Origin: Candidatus Aquabacterium excrementipullorum
GTDB taxonomy: Bacteria; Pseudomonadota; Gammaproteobacteria; Burkholderiales; Burkholderiaceae_C
Assembly: GCA_019112875.1 (NCBI GenBank)
Contig: DXIO01000139.1
Coordinates: 1-37,353, forward strand
Length of the DNA stretch: 37,353 nt
Reading direction: 5' to 3'
Numbering within the stretch: position 1 is the stretch's first letter; every line of letters begins with the position of its first letter. The translations under genes were made by a program, and so were the position numbers. This document shows, piece after piece, positions 18,018 to 27,339 of this stretch. A model generated the notes under the pieces. That model was given only the letters and a program-made list of their open reading frames with translations, was not told the DNA's origin and ran no database searches.

Positions 18018-19103
18018 TCAGGAGCCCGACGATTCCTTCACGATCACCCAGTTGCCGCCATTGCGGACCAGATCAAGACGCTTTCCGCTGGAAATGTTGA
18101 GGCTGTCGGCCTTGTAGTCCTGGCGGAACTTGGCGGTGGCCTTGTTGCCGGAGACCTTGACATCCAGATCGGAAATTTTGACCGAGATGTTGCGCTTGCC
18201 GACGATGCGGTCACGGCGCTCCTGCTCCCAGGCCTTGCGGCTCTTGCCGCCATTGAAATCACGGGCATAGGCGGCGAAGTAGCCGTCGACATCCTTGCGG
18301 CTCCAGGCGGAGGCCCATTCGCGCACGGCGGCTTCGACGTCGCGCTCCTGGGCTTCGGCTCGGGCTTCGGCCGCCGGTGCGGGGGCCGGGGCAGGCTTGG
18401 CCACCGGGGCGGGGGCCGGCACCGGCGCGGGCACGGGGGCAGGGGCCGGTGCGGCGGGTTTCGGGGCCGGCGCGGGGGCCGGCGCGGCGGGCACGGCCGC
18501 CGGGGCAGGGGCCGACGGCTTCGTGGGCGCGTTGTCGGTCAGGGCGGCCACGGCGGCGGAGCCACGGTCCTTGGGGAACAAGTCACGGATCATGGCCAGC
18601 TTGGGGGCCACGGCCGAGCGCGTGTCGATCTGCAGCGCCTTGGAGTAGGCCTGGCTGGCCAGCTTGGCGTAGACATCGCCCAGGTTCTCGTAGGCGGTGG
18701 CATAACTGGGGTTGGTGCGGATGGCCATTTCCAGGGCCGTGCGCGATTTGTCGTACTGGCCCTGCTGGGCGTAGAGCACGGCCAGGTTGTTGAAGGGCTC
18801 GGGCAACTCCGGGAAGTCTTCGGTAAGCTTCTGGAAGGCCGTGATGGCTTCGGCCGTGCGACCGGCTTGAGACAGGCTGATGCCGCGCAGGAAGCGCATC
18901 ATCGGATCGCGGGGCTTGGCCGTCAGGAACTGGTCCGCCTTCTGGAGCGCTTCGGCGTTCTTGCCGGAGGCCAGGAGCTTCTGGACATCGGCCACGTCAT
19001 CGGCGCGCACAACCTGGCTTGACAGGCTCAGCATCGCGATGGCGACGCACTGGGCGGCCGCTGCAATCAGGCGGGCTCCGAAAAGGGGCGCAACAACTCG
19101 CAT
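18018..19103 (-). CDS. Exported TPR protein with Pro/Ala linker and C-terminal NTF2-like domain
   Basis: 361-residue exported protein, first in the envelope operon. The signal peptide runs to about residue 34 (core AAAAQCVAIAMLSLSS, cleavage near VVRA). Residues 36-170 are tetratricopeptide repeats, for example PEPFNNLAVLYAQQGQYDKSRTALEMAIRTNPSYATAYENLGDVYAKL. Residues of about 190-255 form a low-complexity Ala/Pro linker. The last 100 residues form an NTF2-like domain opening with VREWASAWSRKDVDGYFAAYA. The same kind of domain ends the next gene's product. The start at 19103 gives a clean signal peptide; an upstream ATG (19199) would add 32 residues lacking such character. No strong Shine-Dalgarno is seen. 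Function unknown; a periplasmic scaffold or partner of the transpeptidase is my inference. Confidence 0.85.
   Translation of the reverse strand: MRVVAPLFGARLIAAAAQCVAIAMLSLSSQVVRADDVADVQKLLASGKNAEALQKADQFLTAKPRDPMMRFLRGISLSQAGRTAEAITAFQKLTEDFPELPEPFNNLAVLYAQQGQYDKSRTALEMAIRTNPSYATAYENLGDVYAKLASQAYSKALQIDTRSAVAPKLAMIRDLFPKDRGSAAVAALTDNAPTKPSAPAPAAVPAAPAPAPAPKPAAPAPAPVPAPVPAPAPVAKPAPAPAPAAEARAEAQERDVEAAVREWASAWSRKDVDGYFAAYARDFNGGKSRKAWEQERRDRIVGKRNISVKISDLDVKVSGNKATAKFRQDYKADSLNISSGKRLDLVRNGGNWVIVKESSGS
18378..18530 (-). repeat. Low-complexity Pro/Ala codon tract inside the TPR gene
   Basis: A GC-rich run of degenerate proline, alanine and valine codons (mostly PAPAP and PAPVP units with two lysines) encodes the spacer between the TPR part and the NTF2-like domain. 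Such tracts expand and contract by slippage. Encoded Ala/Pro linkers are typical of periplasmic proteins that span peptidoglycan. Confidence 0.75.
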
Positions 19104-19392
19104 GGGTCTTGTTGGTCTCAAGGTGGTGGATCGGACGGTAGCCCCGGAGAATACCAGCGCAAAGAGGTCTTTGTCGTTGATGAACACCCTGACGCGCACA
19201 CCTCGTTGGAGGTCCCCCGGCTATACTCACCTGATTGTAGCCGAGCGCCTGCCCTGACCTGAATCCCGCCTGATAGACGGCGGTCATATGGCGGCCTGCG
19301 GTCTGTCCAGCCTGCTTCTGTCTGCAATGGCGCGGAGACTCCCCTTTTTTTCAAGGGTAGAGACCCGCCGGCCTGCGGTTTCAATGTTTCCC

Positions 19393-20796
19393 ATGAGCTT
19401 GCGCATTTTCAACAGCCTGTCGAGGCAGCTAGAGTCGTTTTCTCCGATGGAGCCCGGTCACGTGCGGATGTACGTGTGCGGCATGACGATCTACGATTAC
19501 TGCCATGTGGGTCATGCGCGCATGATGATGGCCTTCGACGTGGTGCAGCGCTGGCTGCGTGCCTCCGGCCTGAAGGTGACCTATGTCCGCAACATCACCG
19601 ACATCGATGACAAGATCATCAAGCGGGCGGTGGAGCGGGGCATCACCATCCGCCAGTTGACGGACGAGATGACGCAGGCCATGCACGAGGACATCGGCGC
19701 CCTGGGCATCGAGCCGCCCACGCATGAGCCGCGTGCCACGCAGTACGTGCCGCAGATGCTGGACATGATCGGCCAGCTGCAGGCCAAGGGCTTGGCCTAC
19801 CAGGCCACCAACGGCGATGTGAACTACGCCGTGCGCAAGTTCGAGGGCTACGGCAAGCTGTCCGGCAAGTCGCTGGACCAGTTGCGTGCCGGCGAGCGCG
19901 AGCTGAACGGCGCTGGCGCCAAGGCGGCCGACGGCAAGCACGATCCGCTGGATTTCGTGCTCTGGAAGGCCGCCAAGCCCGAAGAGCCACAAGATGCCAA
20001 ATACGACTCCGCCTATGGCGCGGGCCGCCCTGGCTGGCACATCGAGTGCTCGGCCATGGCCTGCGCGCTGCTGGGCGAGCAGTTCGACATTCACGGCGGC
20101 GGGCTGGACCTGCAGTTTCCGCACCACGAGAACGAGATCGCCCAAAGCGAAGGCGCTACCGGCAAGCGCTTCGTCAACTACTGGATGCACAACGGCTTCC
20201 TGAACGTGGACAACGAGAAGATGTCCAAGTCGCTGGGCAACTTCTTCACCATCCGCGACGTGCTCAAGCGCTACGACGGCGAGACGGTGCGCTTTTTCAT
20301 GGCGCGCGTGCATTACCGCGGCCCGTTCAACTACAGCGATGCCGGCCTGGACGATGCCCGCCTTGGCTTGCGCCGCCTGTACACGGCGCTGGACGCCGTC
20401 AATGCGCCGGAAGGCCCGTTCGAGATCGACTGGCACCAGCCGCAGGCCGCGCGCTTCAAGGCTGCGATGGACGAAGACATCAACACGCCAATCGCCGTGT
20501 CGGTGCTGTTCGACCTGGCCGCCGAACTCAACCGCGACCGCCATCCGCAGACCGCTGCCTTGCTCAAAGCGCTGGGCGGCGTGCTGGGCCTGTTGCAGCA
20601 GTCGCCCAAGGCTTATCTGCAAGGGGGCGTGGCCGGCGGCGATGAGGCCGTGGCCATCGAAGCTGCCATCGCGGCGCGCGCGGAGGCCAAGAAGGCCCGC
20701 AATTTCGCCGAGTCCGACCGCATTCGCGACGAACTCGCCGCCAAGGGCATCGTGCTGAAAGACTCGCCTCAGGGCACCACCTGGGTCAAAGCCTGA
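19393..20796 (+). CDS. cysS: Cysteinyl-tRNA synthetase
   Basis: 467-residue class I aminoacyl-tRNA synthetase that charges tRNA-Cys. Signatures: [17 protein letters not shown] with zinc ligand Cys29 and the HIGH-type motif HVGH at 38-41, the zinc-binding HIECSAMA...HHENE region, and KMSKS at 276-280. Its length agrees with E. coli CysS (461). The ATG at 19393 (MSLRIFNSL) matches family N-termini. A second ATG three codons earlier is also possible, and neither has a good Shine-Dalgarno. The upstream region (19104-19392) is shared divergently with the envelope operon. The stop shares a base with the next gene (TGATG), so the two are coupled. Confidence 0.96.
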   Translation: MSLRIFNSLSRQLESFSPMEPGHVRMYVCGMTIYDYCHVGHARMMMAFDVVQRWLRASGLKVTYVRNITDIDDKIIKRAVERGITIRQLTDEMTQAMHEDIGALGIEPPTHEPRATQYVPQMLDMIGQLQAKGLAYQATNGDVNYAVRKFEGYGKLSGKSLDQLRAGERELNGAGAKAADGKHDPLDFVLWKAAKPEEPQDAKYDSAYGAGRPGWHIECSAMACALLGEQFDIHGGGLDLQFPHHENEIAQSEGATGKRFVNYWMHNGFLNVDNEKMSKSLGNFFTIRDVLKRYDGETVRFFMARVHYRGPFNYSDAGLDDARLGLRRLYTALDAVNAPEGPFEIDWHQPQAARFKAAMDEDINTPIAVSVLFDLAAELNRDRHPQTAALLKALGGVLGLLQQSPKAYLQGGVAGGDEAVAIEAAIAARAEAKKARNFAESDRIRDELAAKGIVLKDSPQGTTWVKA

Positions 20797-21503
20797 TGAG
20801 CGCCGCTCCCCGTTCAACTGCCGACGACAGCGCGGCGACCCCGGTGTCCGCGCCGCTCGTCACGCCGCCGTTCTGGGATGAGGCCTGCAAGCACCTGTCC
20901 AAGCGCGACCGCGTGATGCGCAAGCTGATCGCCGATTTCGGCCAGGCTCGCCTGCACAGCCGCCGCGATGCGTTCACCACGCTGGCGCGGTCGGTCGTGG
21001 GGCAGCAGGTGTCGGTCAAGGCCGCGCAAGCGGCGTGGCACAAGCTGCTGGGCCTGCTGCAACTCTCCAACGAGAGCGTGAGCGTGGTGCTGCCGGCGGA
21101 ACGCCTGCTGTCAGTGCAGAGCGATGCCCTTCGCGGCGTGGGGCTGTCGGCCCGCAAGGTGGAATACCTGTCCGACCTGGCCCGCCACTTCGCCGAAGGC
21201 CGTGTTCACGTCGACCAGTGGGTGGACATGGACGACGAGGCCATCATCGACGAACTGGTCGCGATTCGCGGCATTGGCCGCTGGACGGCCGAAATGTTCT
21301 TGATTTTTCACCTGATGCGCGCCAATGTACTGCCCTTGGACGACCTGGGCTTGATCAAAGGCATCAGCATCAATTACTTCAGCGGTGAGCCGGTGTCGCG
21401 GGTGGAGGCGAGGGAGATCGCCGATGCCTGGGCACCGTACCGAACCGTCGGCACCTGGTATCTTTGGCGCAGCCTCGACCCGCTGCCCGCCGCAGGTGCC
21501 TGA
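20796..21503 (+). CDS. DNA-3-methyladenine glycosylase (HhH-GPD, AlkA type)
   Basis: 235-residue base-excision repair glycosylase of the helix-hairpin-helix-GPD superfamily. The Gln-rich segment [12 protein letters not shown] lies near residues 66-77; the HhH motif [13 protein letters not shown] lies near 155-167; and the likely catalytic aspartate is in [13 protein letters not shown]. No iron-sulphur cluster cysteines are present at the C-terminus, which excludes Nth and MutY. It is short compared with E. coli AlkA (282) because it lacks the N-terminal beta domain, so it is AlkA2/Mag-like. It probably removes alkylated purines. Its start overlaps the cysS stop, and accA follows 17 bases later. 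Confidence 0.9.
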   Translation: MSAAPRSTADDSAATPVSAPLVTPPFWDEACKHLSKRDRVMRKLIADFGQARLHSRRDAFTTLARSVVGQQVSVKAAQAAWHKLLGLLQLSNESVSVVLPAERLLSVQSDALRGVGLSARKVEYLSDLARHFAEGRVHVDQWVDMDDEAIIDELVAIRGIGRWTAEMFLIFHLMRANVLPLDDLGLIKGISINYFSGEPVSRVEAREIADAWAPYRTVGTWYLWRSLDPLPAAGA

Positions 21504-21520
21504 TCTGCAGGATGAACGCC

Positions 21521-22492
21521 ATGAGCAAACGACATTTTCTCGAGTTCGAGCAACCCATCGCCGAACTCGAAACCAAGATCGAAGAGCTGCGCTACGTGCA
21601 AAGCGAATCGGCCGTCGATATCTCTGAGGAAATCGACCGCCTGAGCAAGAAGAGCACGCAGCTCACCAAGGACATCTACGCCAGCCTGTCGCCCTGGCAG
21701 GTCACGCAGATCGCCCGCCACCCTCAGCGCCCGTATACGCTGGATTACGTGAACGAGCTGTTCACCGATTTCCAGGAGATGCATGGCGATCGCCATTTCC
21801 AGGATGACCTGTCCATCGTGGGCGGACTGGCCCGCTTCAATGGCCAGCCCTGCATGGTGGTCGGCCACCAGAAGGGCCGTGACACCAAGGAGCGCGCCGC
21901 GCGCAATTTCGGCATGTCGCGGCCCGAGGGCTACCGCAAGGCCCTGCGCCTGATGCAGACGGCCGAGAAGTTCGGGCTGCCGGTGTTCACTTTCGTGGAC
22001 ACGCCCGGCGCCTACCCCGGCATCGGCGCGGAAGAGCGCAACCAGTCCGAGGCCATCGGCCGCAACATCTTCGAGATGGCGCGCCTGGAAGTGCCCATCA
22101 TCACGACGATCATCGGCGAAGGTGGCTCCGGCGGCGCGCTGGCCATCAGCGTGGCCGATCAGGTGCTGATGTTGCAGTATTCGGTGTACTCGGTGATCTC
22201 GCCCGAAGGCTGCGCCTCCATTCTCTGGAAGACGTCCGACAAGGCGTCCGACGCCGCCGAGGCGCTGGGCATCACGGCCCACCGCCTGAAGGCTTTGGGC
22301 CTGATCGACAAGATCATCTCCGAGCCGGTGGGCGGCGCGCACCGCGACCACAAGCAGGCCTGCGCCAACCTCAAGCGTGCGCTGAACGACGCCGTGCGCC
22401 AGGTCAGCGACCTGAAGGTCAAGGACCTGCTGCAACAGCGCTACGAGCGCCTGCAGGCCTATGGCCGCTACAACGACACCACCGAGCATTGA
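21521..22492 (+). CDS. accA: Acetyl-CoA carboxylase carboxyltransferase subunit alpha
   Basis: 323-residue alpha subunit that, with AccD, transfers the carboxyl group from biotin to acetyl-CoA to make malonyl-CoA for fatty acid synthesis. The N-terminus [23 protein letters not shown] and helical arm are typical. The crotonase-like core carries [18 protein letters not shown] and [12 protein letters not shown], with the oxyanion-hole glycines. The end GYDLKV-type segment reads [21 protein letters not shown]. Length agrees with E. coli AccA (319). The ATG at 21521 has AGGA 8-9 bases upstream; another ATG three codons earlier is less like the family. It overlaps tilS if that gene begins at its first ATG. 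Confidence 0.97.
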   Translation: MSKRHFLEFEQPIAELETKIEELRYVQSESAVDISEEIDRLSKKSTQLTKDIYASLSPWQVTQIARHPQRPYTLDYVNELFTDFQEMHGDRHFQDDLSIVGGLARFNGQPCMVVGHQKGRDTKERAARNFGMSRPEGYRKALRLMQTAEKFGLPVFTFVDTPGAYPGIGAEERNQSEAIGRNIFEMARLEVPIITTIIGEGGSGGALAISVADQVLMLQYSVYSVISPEGCASILWKTSDKASDAAEALGITAHRLKALGLIDKIISEPVGGAHRDHKQACANLKRALNDAVRQVSDLKVKDLLQQRYERLQAYGRYNDTTEH

Positions 22493-23903
22493 TCCTGCCG
22501 AGTCGTCCGGGGCGCCTGTGAGCGCACCGGGCCACCGCATGGCCGTGGCCTGCAGCGGGGGGCGCGATTCGATGGCCTTGCTGCATGCCACCGTGCGCAT
22601 GGCGATGGATGAAGGCGTCGAGGTGGTGGCGCTGCATGTGCATCACGGCCTGAGTGCCCAGGCCGATGCCTGGCTGGACCTGGTGCGGGCGCAATGTGCG
22701 CGTTGGTCGGCCGATGGCTGGCCTGTGAGGCTTTTGCATCGGCGCCTGTCGCTCGCGCCGGCCGTGGGCGACAGCGTGGAGGCCGTGGCCCGTGAGGCGC
22801 GTTACCGAGCCCTGGCGGAGTTGGCGCGCGAAGCCGGCTGCGATGCCGTGCTGCTGGCACATCACTGCCGAGATCAGGCGGAAACCTTCCTGCTGCAGGC
22901 CCTGCGTGGCGCGGGCGTGGCCGGATTGGCCGCGATGCCGCGTGCCAGCAACCGCGAGGGCGTGACCTGGCTGCGCCCCTGGCTGGACCAGCCGCGCGAG
23001 CGCATCGACGCCTATGTGGCCCAGCACGGCGTGCCCTATGTGGACGACGACAGCAATGCCGATGGCCGCTTCGCGCGCAACCGGCTGAGACTGGACGTGT
23101 GGCCGGCCATGCAGGCGGCTTTCGGCGATGCCGAGCAGGTGCTGGCCCAGGCCGCGGCCCACCAAGCCGATGTGCTGGCCTGCATGGACGATTGGCTGGC
23201 GATGCGGCTGCCCACGGTGACGCGATGGATCGACACGCCGGATGGCGGGCAAAGGCTTGGCCTTGTCGTGTCGTCGTGGGCGCAGTGGGCCGATGGACCT
23301 CGGCGGGAGTTGCTGCGCGCCTGGTTCAAGCAGGCGACGAGGCGGTCCCTGCCGGCCTCGTGGGTGCATCGTCTGCAAGGCGAGGCGCTGGGCGGTACAG
23401 GCCGACGCTGGCCTGTGGCTTTGCCTTCGCAGGGGACGCTGGCTGCGCTGGATGGCGAGGTGGTGTTGTACAGGGGCGTGTTGAGCTGGCGCGAACGGCC
23501 GGTGACCCATGCCAGGGATGTGGGCACGACCAGTGCGGAGGGCAGAGCGCCGCTGCGCTTGCGCATCGATGGCGCAGGGACCGTGCCTTTGCCAGCTGGC
23601 TGGGGCGAGTTGATGGTTGAGTTCGTGGCGAGCGAAGGCGTGCCCCTGGCCCGCTTGCGAGATTGCGAACTGGCGCCTCGCCAGGGTGGCGAGCGTTTTC
23701 AGATGGCGGCAGGCCGGCCGGCCCGCTCTTTGAAAAAGCAGTTCCAGATGCTGGGTGTGCCGGCCTGGGCCCGTGAAGGCCCCCTGGTGTGGGCTGGCGG
23801 CCAATTGGTGTTCGTGCCCGGGCTGGGCGTGGATGCGCGGGCTTGGGGCGCCCCGGAGGTTCCTCAGGTGCGACTGGCATGGAAGCCGCCCGCTTCCACG
23901 TAG
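22461..23903 (+). CDS. tilS: tRNA(Ile)-lysidine synthetase
   Basis: Up to 480 residues. The enzyme modifies C34 of the minor tRNA-Ile(CAU) to lysidine so that it reads AUA codons. The PP-loop [10 protein letters not shown] lies at residues 32-41; further ATPase and tRNA-binding segments include [56 protein letters not shown] and [16 protein letters not shown]. The C-terminal region (from about 330) holds the TilS C domain with [20 protein letters not shown]. The first ATG (22461) overlaps accA by 32 bases. A GTG at 22518 or ATG at 22539 would place the PP-loop at the more usual distance from the N-terminus, so the start is uncertain. accA-tilS linkage is a known Burkholderiales arrangement. 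Confidence 0.95.
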   Translation: MAATTTPPSIDPAESSGAPVSAPGHRMAVACSGGRDSMALLHATVRMAMDEGVEVVALHVHHGLSAQADAWLDLVRAQCARWSADGWPVRLLHRRLSLAPAVGDSVEAVAREARYRALAELAREAGCDAVLLAHHCRDQAETFLLQALRGAGVAGLAAMPRASNREGVTWLRPWLDQPRERIDAYVAQHGVPYVDDDSNADGRFARNRLRLDVWPAMQAAFGDAEQVLAQAAAHQADVLACMDDWLAMRLPTVTRWIDTPDGGQRLGLVVSSWAQWADGPRRELLRAWFKQATRRSLPASWVHRLQGEALGGTGRRWPVALPSQGTLAALDGEVVLYRGVLSWRERPVTHARDVGTTSAEGRAPLRLRIDGAGTVPLPAGWGELMVEFVASEGVPLARLRDCELAPRQGGERFQMAAGRPARSLKKQFQMLGVPAWAREGPLVWAGGQLVFVPGLGVDARAWGAPEVPQVRLAWKPPAST

Positions 23904-23934
23904 CCCTTCATGCTTTAACAGCAGGCTTTCACGC

Positions 23935-23964
23935 ATCCCATCTGGATACGCGGGTATCCCATCT
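23935..23964 (+). repeat. 9-bp direct repeat, 21 bp apart, upstream of aspartokinase
   Basis: ATCCCATCT occurs at 23935-23943 and again at 23956-23964. The start-to-start distance of 21 bp equals two helical turns. Between the copies and partly overlapping them lies the inverted repeat GGATAC-N4-GTATCC (23944-23959). The block ends 21 bases before a TAAAAT hexamer. Confidence 0.55.
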
Positions 23965-23985
23965 TCTGAAACCGCGGTTGCCGGT

Positions 23986-23991
23986 TAAAAT
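23986..23991 (+). promoter_or_regulatory. Candidate -10 element for the aspartokinase gene
   Basis: TAAAAT matches TATAAT at five of six positions. No good -35 lies 16-18 bases upstream (only TTCTGA), so an activator bound at the adjacent repeats may be needed; this is inference. The leader to the ATG at 24076 would be about 78 bases. Confidence 0.35.
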
Positions 23992-24075
23992 GCGAGGTTT
24001 GACCGTGCAGCCTGCGGCGACTCGCGATTCCCGGCTGGACGGCGACGGCATTCCAAACATAGCAACGTCTCTGAC

Positions 24076-25332
24076 ATGGCACTGATTGTTCACAAATACG
24101 GCGGCACGTCGATGGGCTCCACGGAGCGCATCCGCAACGTGGCCAAGCGCGTGGCCAAGTGGGTGCGGGCGGGTCATCAAATCGTGGTCGTGCCTTCGGC
24201 CATGAGCGGTGAGACCAACCGTCTGCTGGGCTTGGCCAAGGAGCTTTCCGGCGACCCCAGCCCGCGCGAACTCGACGCGATCGCCTCCACCGGCGAGCAG
24301 GTGTCGTCCGGCCTGCTGGCCATCGCGATCCAGGCCGAGGGCCTGGAAGCGGTGAGCTACGCCGGCTGGCAGGTGCCCGTCAAGACGGATTCGTCCTTCA
24401 CCAAGGCCCGCATCGAGAGCATCGATGACGCCCGCGTGCGCGCCGACCTGGCCGCTGGCAAGGTGGTCGTGATCACCGGCTTCCAGGGCGTGGACCCGAA
24501 CGGCCACGTCACCACGCTGGGTCGTGGCGGCTCCGACACCTCGGCCGTGGCCATCGCGGCCGCGATGAAGGCCGACGAGTGCCTGATCTACACCGACGTC
24601 GATGGCGTCTACACCACCGACCCGCGCGTGGTGCCCGAGGCCCGCCGCCTGAGCGCCATCAGCTTCGAAGAGATGCTGGAGATGGCCTCGCTGGGCTCGA
24701 AGGTGCTGCAGATCCGCTCGGTGGAGTTCGCCGGGAAATACCGTGTGCCGACGCGCGTGCTGTCGAGCTTCACCCCTTGGGACATCGACCTGGAAACAGA
24801 AGCCAAGTCGGGCACCCTGATCAGTTTTGAGGAAGACGAAAACATGGAACAAGCCGTTGTTTCCGGCATCGCGTTCAACCGCGACGAAGCCAAGATCACC
24901 GTGGTCGGCGTGCCCGACACCCCCGGCATCGCCTACCAAATCCTGGGCAAGGTCGCCGAAGCCAACATCGACGTGGACGTGATCATCCAGAACGTCTCGC
25001 ACGACGGCAAGACGGACTTCTCGTTCACCGTGCACCGCAACGATTTCCAGCGCACGCTGGACCTGCTGAACAACAACGTGCAGCCCACGCTCGGCGCCAA
25101 GGAAATCGTTGGCGACCCGAAGATCTGCAAGGTCAGCATCGTGGGCATCGGCATGCGCAGCCACGCCGGCATCGCCAGCACCATGTTCAAGACGCTGTCG
25201 GACGAGAGCATCAACATCCAGATGATCACGACCAGCGAAATCAAGACCTCGGTCGTGATCGATGAGAAGTACATGGAGCTGGCCGTGCGCGCGCTGCACA
25301 AGGCCTTCGGCCTGGATGAAGCCAAGGCTTGA
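24076..25332 (+). CDS. lysC: Aspartokinase (aspartate kinase, lysine/threonine pathway)
   Basis: 418-residue enzyme phosphorylating aspartate, the first step to lysine, threonine and methionine. The catalytic domain (1-245) shows KYGGTSMG at 7-14, [39 protein letters not shown] and [15 protein letters not shown]. Two C-terminal ACT domains (about 262-418) contain the effector-binding segments, for example [25 protein letters not shown] and [28 protein letters not shown], so feedback inhibition by lysine and/or threonine is expected. Within the gene, Met257 (ATG at 24844) is preceded by GAGGA 10 bases away and could start a separate ACT-domain beta chain, as known for alpha2beta2 aspartokinases. 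No clear Shine-Dalgarno precedes the main start. Confidence 0.96.
   Translation: MALIVHKYGGTSMGSTERIRNVAKRVAKWVRAGHQIVVVPSAMSGETNRLLGLAKELSGDPSPRELDAIASTGEQVSSGLLAIAIQAEGLEAVSYAGWQVPVKTDSSFTKARIESIDDARVRADLAAGKVVVITGFQGVDPNGHVTTLGRGGSDTSAVAIAAAMKADECLIYTDVDGVYTTDPRVVPEARRLSAISFEEMLEMASLGSKVLQIRSVEFAGKYRVPTRVLSSFTPWDIDLETEAKSGTLISFEEDENMEQAVVSGIAFNRDEAKITVVGVPDTPGIAYQILGKVAEANIDVDVIIQNVSHDGKTDFSFTVHRNDFQRTLDLLNNNVQPTLGAKEIVGDPKICKVSIVGIGMRSHAGIASTMFKTLSDESINIQMITTSEIKTSVVIDEKYMELAVRALHKAFGLDEAKA
24829..24846 (+). promoter_or_regulatory. Internal Shine-Dalgarno and start for an aspartokinase beta subunit
   Basis: GAGGA at 24829-24833, 10 bases, then ATG at 24844-24846 in frame. Translation from here would give a 162-residue chain made of the two ACT domains. 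Bacillus and Corynebacterium aspartokinases make such a beta chain from an internal start at a similar place. Confidence 0.55.
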
Positions 25333-25404
25333 TGAGGCTTGCGGCCTTGCGGACAGCAGGTCGTTGTTTTGAACGCAACAGGCGGATCGACAGTAAAACT
25401 GGGC

Positions 25405-25410
25405 TAGAAT
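25405..25410 (+). promoter_or_regulatory. Candidate -10 element for tRNA-Ser
   Basis: TAGAAT lies 13 bases upstream of the mature tRNA 5' end. No good -35 was found at the right distance, so this is tentative. Confidence 0.35.
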
Positions 25411-25423
25411 GCCTGCTGTTGTT

Positions 25424-25514
25424 GGAGACGTGGCCGAGTGGTCGAAGGTACTCCCCTGCTAAGGGAGCATACGCCAAAAGCGTATCGAGGGTTCGAATCC
25501 CTCCGTCTCCGCCA
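25424..25514 (+). tRNA. tRNA-Ser (anticodon GCU)
   Basis: The acceptor arm GGAGACG (25424-25430) pairs with CGTCTCC (25504-25510), followed by discriminator G and an encoded CCA (25512-25514). The D-arm contains TGGCCGAGTGG. The anticodon loop reads CTGCTAA with GCT at 25458-25460, decoding AGC/AGU. A long variable arm (CATACGCC...GCGTAT) and the T-loop GTTCGAATC confirm a serine tRNA of 91 bases. Confidence 0.97.
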
Positions 25515-25521
25515 GACATGC

Positions 25522-25552
25522 AAACGGGTCCCCTTTGGGGGCCCGTTTCTGC
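25522..25552 (+). terminator. Rho-independent terminator of tRNA-Ser
   Basis: Stem AAACGGGTCCCC (25522-25533) with GGGGGCCCGTTT (25537-25548), one T-G wobble, and a TTT loop. It ends in a short T-rich tail eight bases after the tRNA CCA. Confidence 0.8.
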
Positions 25553-25708
25553 TTTCTGGACCAGCTTTTGAGGCATGCCGTTGCTGCCGTCTGCATTGGC
25601 CGGCCTCGCAGCTTTGCTGATCTTTGCCCGCGATGCGGGCTGTGTTCAGACAAGGTCATGCCTCAGGCCCTAGAGTTCGGCATGCGCATTCACATTCTTT
25701 GATCCTGC

Positions 25709-27325
25709 ATGAACACGTACAAGAACATGCCTGCCTTGTCCGCTGAGTTGGTTGGTGGTGACTCGATGGCGTTTCGCCGGCGCCGGGTGCCTGGGTCGAC
25801 GACCCGAAGAAGCGTGCAGGGCAAGGTGAGTTGGACGGTGTTGGCCGTGGTGCTCGCGTTGCTGGTGGGCGCCGGCTTGTGGTGGCGGCATGCGCACGAG
25901 AAGGCGGACAGTGGGGGCGATGCGGCCAGCAGCGCTTCCGCCGCCAGCGGTGGTGGGGCAGGGCGTGCGGGTGGCCAGGGTGGTCGCCGTTTCGGCGGTG
26001 GCAGCAACGTGCAGGCCGTGTCGGTGCAAGCAGCCCGTGTGCAAGACATCCGCGTCACGGTCACGGCCATCGGCATCATCTCCGCGTCGAACACGGCGGT
26101 GGTGCGCCCCCAGGTCAGCGGGGTGCTGCAGGCGCTGCATTTCGAGGAAGGCCAGCAGGTCAAGGCTGGCCAGGTGCTGGCGCAGATCGATCCGCGCTCG
26201 TTCCAGGCCACGCTGACGCAGGCCGAGGGCAATCTGGCGCGCGACAAGGCTTCGCTGGACAACGCCAGGCTGGATCTGGCCCGTGACCGCGAACTGCTCA
26301 GCCGCGATGCCGTGGCCCAGCAGCAGGTGCAGACGCAGGAGTCCCTCGTCAAGCAGTTGGAAGGCACGGTCAAGGCCGACCAGGGCGCGGTGGACAGCGC
26401 GCGCCTGCAGGTGTCCTACACCAAGGTGACGGCGCCGATCAGTGGCCGCGTGGGCCTGCGCCAGGCAGATCTGGGCAATGTGGTGTCCACGACGGACACG
26501 AACGGCTTGGTCACGATCACGCAGACGCAACCGGTGTCGCTGGTGTTCGCCGTGCCGTCGGCCAACCTGCCGACGATTTCTGCGCGGCTGCGGGCCCGCC
26601 AGCCCTTGCCCGTGGAAGCCTGGGACCGTGGCGAAACGACGAGCCTGGCCACCGGCCGCGTGGTGTCGGCCGACAACCTGATCGACACGGGCACGGACAC
26701 CATCAAGCTCAAGGCCAGCTTCCCGAATGTGGACGATGCCTTGTTCCCGAACCAGGCGGTGAGCGTGAAGCTGCAGCTCGACCTGCTCAAGGACGTGCTG
26801 GCCGTGCCGCAGGCGGCCGTGCTGCGCGGCGCGCAAGGCTTTTACGTGTACGTGGCGCACGAGGACAACACCGTGAGCATGCGCACGGTGCAGACCGGCG
26901 CCGTGGACAACGGCTGGATGATGATCAAGGGCGATGTGCAGCCGGGCGACCGTGTCGTGATCGATGGCGTGGACCGCTTGCGCGATGGCGCGAAGGTCAA
27001 CGTGATCGCGGCGGACCCCAAGCAGCGCGCGGGTGCCCAGGCGGCCAAGCGCGGCGGCCGCGGTGCTTCCGGGGCCCATGGCGCGTCTGGTGCGGCATCG
27101 GGCCGTGCCGGTGGCTGGGCGGCATCGGGTGCTTCCAAGCCCGCTGTGCCGCGTGGCGATGCCGCATCCGCCGATGGCGAAGAGCGCCCGCGCTGGCTGG
27201 ACCGCCTGCCGCCCGATGTGGCCGAGAAGGTGATGAAGATGAGCCCCGAGGAGCGCCGCGCCTGGATCGAACAGCGCCGGCAGGAACGGGCTCGCCAGCA
27301 GGGCGATTCGGCAGCGTCGAAGTGA
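25709..27325 (+). CDS. mdtA: Periplasmic adaptor subunit of RND efflux pump (MdtA type)
   Basis: 538-residue membrane fusion protein that links the RND pumps to an outer-membrane channel. One N-terminal transmembrane anchor (about 41-59) is followed by a Gly/Ser/Ala linker, the barrel-sandwich segments (VVRPQVSGVLQALHFEEGQQVKAGQVLAQID near 130-160), an alpha-hairpin rich in coiled-coil heptads (165-235), and the second half YTKVTAPISGRVGLRQADLGNVV. The beta-barrel and membrane-proximal parts follow. MdtA of E. coli is 415 residues. The excess is the N-terminal linker and an unusual C-terminal tail: Gly/Ala-rich from about 435, then a charged helix 493-538 with MSPEERRAWIEQRRQERARQQ. The start is uncertain; Met20 (25766) is an alternative. 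It is 14 bases upstream of mdtB. Confidence 0.93.
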   Translation: MNTYKNMPALSAELVGGDSMAFRRRRVPGSTTRRSVQGKVSWTVLAVVLALLVGAGLWWRHAHEKADSGGDAASSASAASGGGAGRAGGQGGRRFGGGSNVQAVSVQAARVQDIRVTVTAIGIISASNTAVVRPQVSGVLQALHFEEGQQVKAGQVLAQIDPRSFQATLTQAEGNLARDKASLDNARLDLARDRELLSRDAVAQQQVQTQESLVKQLEGTVKADQGAVDSARLQVSYTKVTAPISGRVGLRQADLGNVVSTTDTNGLVTITQTQPVSLVFAVPSANLPTISARLRARQPLPVEAWDRGETTSLATGRVVSADNLIDTGTDTIKLKASFPNVDDALFPNQAVSVKLQLDLLKDVLAVPQAAVLRGAQGFYVYVAHEDNTVSMRTVQTGAVDNGWMMIKGDVQPGDRVVIDGVDRLRDGAKVNVIAADPKQRAGAQAAKRGGRGASGAHGASGAASGRAGGWAASGASKPAVPRGDAASADGEERPRWLDRLPPDVAEKVMKMSPEERRAWIEQRRQERARQQGDSAASK

Positions 27326-27339
27326 GGCGGTAGGCGCCC

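Noticed and set aside
19293..19381. Repeated GGCCTGCGGT in the cysS upstream region
   Set aside because: Two 10-base copies of a GC-rich word with no regular spacing to a promoter. This is expected by chance in this composition.
23904..24075. Lysine riboswitch in the aspartokinase leader
   Set aside because: The leader after the candidate promoter is only about 78 bases, lacks the multi-helix lysine-riboswitch core, and such riboswitches are not known from this order.
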